The translations under genes were made by a program, and so were the position numbers. A stretch of DNA of 32,085 bases from JAAYKT01 sp964408955 (lineage in GTDB: Bacteria; Bacillota; Clostridia; Lutisporales; Lutisporaceae). Shown piece after piece: positions 29,645-32,085 of the stretch (the first letter of the stretch is position 1; each line of letters starts with the position of its first letter). The notes beneath the pieces are model-generated. The model searched no databases, was not told the origin of the DNA, and saw nothing but the letters and a program-made list of their open reading frames with translations. Location: positions 1 to 32,085 of the forward strand of contig CAYPBK010000031.1 of assembly GCA_964408955.1 (NCBI GenBank). Reading direction: 5' to 3'.

Positions 29645-31312
29645 CTATATCTCCATTATAATTGGTAATATCATAGGATTTCTTTTAGTTTTTTCATAAA
29701 TAAATTGCTTCAGGCTGTCCTTTATATAGGATTTTATCGTGCTCCACTCTGTTGTTTTTCTTTCTTCACATCTATTAAGTGCTTCCTTTATAACAAGCCT
29801 TGCTTCGTCCATTAAATCCTCAGATTCTCTGACATAAACAAAGCCTCTTGAAATTATATCCGGTCCTGCTATTACAAGACCTGATTCTTTACTTATTGTA
29901 ACCACGACAACCATCAAACCGTCGGAGGAGAGATGCTTTCTGTCCCTTAGAACAATATTTCCCACATCACCGACGCCCAGACCATCAACGAGTACTTTTC
30001 CTGCCGTTACATTGCCAGCGAGCTTAGCACAGTCCTTAGACAGCTCGACAACGGAGCCGTTGTCAAGGATGAAAATGTTTTCTTTTAAAACTCCCATATT
30101 TTCCGCCAGCTGAGCATGTTGGACCAGATGTCTGTATTCTCCGTGGACGGGAATGAAATATTTAGGTTTTACCAATGCCTGTATAAGCTTCAGCTCTTCT
30201 TGGTATGCGTGACCGGATACATGGACATCGGCAAGGGCTTCATAAATAACATGGGCTCCTTTTTTAAAGAGCTGGTTGATAACCCTCAAAACTAATTTTT
30301 CATTACCCGGTATGGGAGTTGCGGATATTACCACAGTATCCCCGGGCACAATCTCAACCTTTTTATGGTCGGAGTTAGCCATTCTTGTAAGGGCAGACAT
30401 TGCTTCTCCCTGGCTTCCTGTCGTAATTATTGTGATTTTGTTTGCTGGGTATCTGTCAATTGAGTCTATATCAATTGTTATGTTATCAGGTATATCCAAA
30501 TAACCTAATTCACTGGCGACATTGATGACATTTATCATGCTCCGCCCTGATATTGCTACTTTCCTCCCGCATAAAGCCGATGCATTTATTGCCTGTTGTA
30601 TTCTGTGGATATTAGAGGCAAAGGTTGCGATTATCAACCTTTGACCGGCATTTCTAAATATTTCTGTAAAGTTGCTGCCAACGGTGCTTTCAGACATGGA
30701 ATAGCCTTCTCTTTCCACGTTTGTGCTATCCGTGAGCATAGCAAGCACTCCGTTTTTTCCTAATTCTGCGAAACGATGCAAGTCTATCAATTCTCCGTCT
30801 ACGGGCTGGTAGTCAACTTTAAAATCGCTGGTATGGACGATTACACCCACAGGCGTGTGCAATGCCACTGCTACGGAGTCGGCAATGCTGTGATTTGTTT
30901 TGATAAATTCTATATCGAATTCATTAATTTTTATTCTGTCCTTTGCTTTGATTGTCTTCATTTCTACCTCAGACAATATACCAAATTCCTTTAGTTTATT
31001 TCCTATAAGTCCTAAGGTCAGCCTCGTGCCAAAAATAGGAACGTTAAGCTGCCTGAGTACGTAAGGTAATGCACCGATGTGGTCCTCATGTCCGTGTGTC
31101 AGAATGATGGCTTTGACCTTTTCCTTGTTCTTTAATAGATATGTGATATCCGGTATCACTAAATCTATTCCCAGCATATCCTCGTCTGGGAACATGAGCC
31201 CGCAATCAATAACGACTATTGTGTCTTTGTATTCAATAGCCAGCATGTTTTTCCCTATTTCCTGCAAACCGCCCAAAGGGATGAGTTTAAGTTTTGCTTT
31301 AGTGTTTGTCAA
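29645..31312 (-). CDS. rnj: Ribonuclease J
   Basis: Endo/5'-exoribonuclease of RNA decay and processing, 555 residues. The metallo-beta-lactamase core has LTHGHEDHIGALPY with HGHEDH at 73-78. Further metal ligands lie in KTNHSIADS and VIHTSDFK. The beta-CASP part holds TDSTNVEREGYS, TFASNIHRIQQ, and PVHGEYRHL near 384-392. The start is TTG at 31312 with AAAGGAAG upstream; a nearby ATG is out of frame. Only one RNase J gene is in the window, so it cannot be told whether it is J1 or J2. A promoter in the AT-rich 160-base gap before it is likely but not clear. Confidence 0.96.
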   Translation of the reverse strand: MTNTKAKLKLIPLGGLQEIGKNMLAIEYKDTIVVIDCGLMFPDEDMLGIDLVIPDITYLLKNKEKVKAIILTHGHEDHIGALPYVLRQLNVPIFGTRLTLGLIGNKLKEFGILSEVEMKTIKAKDRIKINEFDIEFIKTNHSIADSVAVALHTPVGVIVHTSDFKVDYQPVDGELIDLHRFAELGKNGVLAMLTDSTNVEREGYSMSESTVGSNFTEIFRNAGQRLIIATFASNIHRIQQAINASALCGRKVAISGRSMINVINVASELGYLDIPDNITIDIDSIDRYPANKITIITTGSQGEAMSALTRMANSDHKKVEIVPGDTVVISATPIPGNEKLVLRVINQLFKKGAHVIYEALADVHVSGHAYQEELKLIQALVKPKYFIPVHGEYRHLVQHAQLAENMGVLKENIFILDNGSVVELSKDCAKLAGNVTAGKVLVDGLGVGDVGNIVLRDRKHLSSDGLMVVVVTISKESGLVIAGPDIISRGFVYVRESEDLMDEARLVIKEALNRCEERKTTEWSTIKSYIKDSLKQFIYEKTKRNPMILPIIMEI

Positions 31313-31394
31313 TATTCATACTTCCTTTCAATTGTTTTCCGTTCATTTATATTAAAATATCCCTATTTTAAATTCTAAAATTTCAATGAAACAG

Positions 31395-31425
31395 ATTATA
31401 TATTTATAAATTAAAATATAAACAA
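31395..31425 (-). promoter_or_regulatory. Weak candidate promoter of the RNase J gene
   Basis: Minus strand: TTGTTT (31420-31425) and TATAAT (31395-31400) with a long 19-base spacer; TATATA at a 17-base spacer overlaps. The gap is so AT-rich that chance matches are likely. Confidence 0.3.
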
Positions 31426-31472
31426 AGAAATGTAATTCCTATGCTAATATTAATTATATCCAATAAAGTTAA

Positions 31473-31919
31473 TTAATTACCTTTAACTTTATTACATTTA
31501 TTGCAATGGCCATAAAATTTTACATTATGATTTTTGATTGTGAAGGAATACTTTTTTTCAATTTCCTTTTCGATTTGTTCCAAATAATCTTCCTCAACCT
31601 CTATTATCATACCACAATTAGTGCAAATAAGGTGATGATGTTGATGGTCTTCATCTAAAATTATTTCGTATCTGCTCCTGCCATCGTTAAAATTATGCTT
31701 ATATACAAGCTTCGCTTCATCAAAGAGCTGCATGGTTCTATATACCGTTGCCAAACCGATTTCCGGGCATTTAGTTTTTACAAGCTCATAGATCTCTTCT
31801 ATGCTTAAGTGATTCCCTTTGTTTTCATATATTATTTCTAATATTGACCTTCTTTGAGGGGTCAGCTTTAAGCCTTTAGCTCTAAGGATGCTTTTTAAAT
31901 TTTTACTTAACAAATCCAT
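31473..31919 (-). CDS. Fur-family metal-responsive transcriptional regulator
   Basis: Dimeric DNA-binding repressor of 148 residues. The winged-helix domain (1-80) contains LKLTPQRRSILEIIYENKG and GLATVYRTMQLFDEAKLV. The dimer and metal-binding domain has DHQHHHLICTNCG, with Cys99 and Cys102, and a second pair, Cys139 and Cys142, in GHCNKCNK; these four should hold a structural zinc. Whether it is Fur, Zur or PerR cannot be settled from sequence alone. AAAGGAAG precedes the ATG. A promoter with overlapping Fur-box-like hexamers (31946-31980) suggests self-control. Confidence 0.93.
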   Translation of the reverse strand: MDLLSKNLKSILRAKGLKLTPQRRSILEIIYENKGNHLSIEEIYELVKTKCPEIGLATVYRTMQLFDEAKLVYKHNFNDGRSRYEIILDEDHQHHHLICTNCGMIIEVEEDYLEQIEKEIEKKYSFTIKNHNVKFYGHCNKCNKVKGN

Positions 31920-31945
31920 ATCAACATCTTCCTTTATATGTTTGT

Positions 31946-31980
31946 ATTATCATCTTATTATCAATTGAAATAATAGTCAA
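31946..31980 (-). promoter_or_regulatory. Promoter and Fur-box-like repeats upstream of the Fur-family gene
   Basis: Minus strand: TTGACT (-35, 31975-31980), 17-base spacer, TAAGAT (-10, 31952-31957). Overlapping the -10 is TTGATAATAAGATGATAAT (31946-31964), with two GATAAT hexamers like those of Fur boxes. This arrangement would allow the product to repress its own gene. Confidence 0.5.
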
Positions 31981-32008
31981 TCCCTAAATTAATGTTCAGA
32001 TGCAACTA

Positions 32009-32085
32009 TAGTTACAGTTTTGCTTATTATATTTGATACGATTGTAGGAGTTACAAGACTAATAATCTGTAAGCTTGTTCCAGGT
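32009..32085. repeat. Second, truncated copy of the palindromic element
   Basis: The reverse complement of this stretch matches 5658-5734 with only a few mismatches, including AACAAGCTTACAGATT and AATCGTATCAAATATAATAA. Only one arm is inside the window; the other arm should lie beyond position 32085. It is inverted relative to the first copy and ends about 90 bases upstream of the Fur-family gene. Confidence 0.75.

Noticed and set aside
31465..31490. Terminator after the Fur-family gene
   Set aside because: An 8-bp AT-only stem (AAAGTTAA/TTAACTTT) overlaps the end of the gene and has no U-tract.
1..32085. CRISPR arrays, complete insertion sequences, prophage genes, rRNA
   Set aside because: No regularly spaced repeats, transposase or integrase frames, phage structural genes or rRNA-like stretches were seen.

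Overview
This is about 32 kb of a low-GC Gram-positive chromosome. All genes supported here read on the minus strand. An uninterrupted sigK with a pro-sequence points to an endospore former. The RNase J, CD1247-type zinc-ribbon protein, SLH-domain protein and absence of outer-membrane genes point to a single-membrane member of the Clostridia/Tissierellia; the genus cannot be fixed from the sequence alone.

Layout in the direction of transcription (right to left): a housekeeping block 31.9-20.2 kb holds a Fur-family regulator, RNase J, a diacylglycerol-kinase-like lipid kinase, QueT, TypA/BipA, MltG, TrmR, TrhP (peptidase U32 family), a class B penicillin-binding protein, SigK and a YqeG-type phosphatase. 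The type IV pilus locus follows (20.0-5.8 kb): pilB, pilT, pilC, major pilin, prepilin peptidase, three minor pilins, pilM, pilN, a pilO fused to a carbohydrate-binding-like domain and LysM, and a secreted SLH protein with four degenerate ~75-residue repeats. A strong terminator ends this operon. Next come a ~190 bp palindromic element, repeated at the right edge of the window, and a hicAB toxin-antitoxin pair. A second minor-pilin operon (pilV-, pilX-, pilW-, gspH/fimT-like) and a comFB-family gene follow, then pepP, efp and a CD1247-type protein ending in a terminator.

The pilus genes form a nearly complete monoderm machine: extension and retraction ATPases, platform, peptidase, alignment proteins and two minor-pilin sets, with no PilQ or PilP. 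The PilO-LysM fusion and the SLH repeat protein sit where a diderm would carry its outer-membrane secretin and alignment lipoprotein, so they are candidates for a cell-wall docking module. Three sites with the same promoter architecture (AGGAWWT, 14 bases, GAATAT), matching the sigma-H consensus, precede the major pilin, the second minor-pilin operon and comFB. They suggest that these three units switch on together at the transition to stationary phase. A structured leader with a terminator-like hairpin precedes pilB. PilB also carries MshEN-type motifs and ComFB proteins have been linked to c-di-GMP, so second-messenger control of the pilus is a reasonable hypothesis.

Gene calls rest on reading motifs by eye; no database search was run. 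TTG and GTG starts are common here, and several starts were moved to fit ribosome binding sites.
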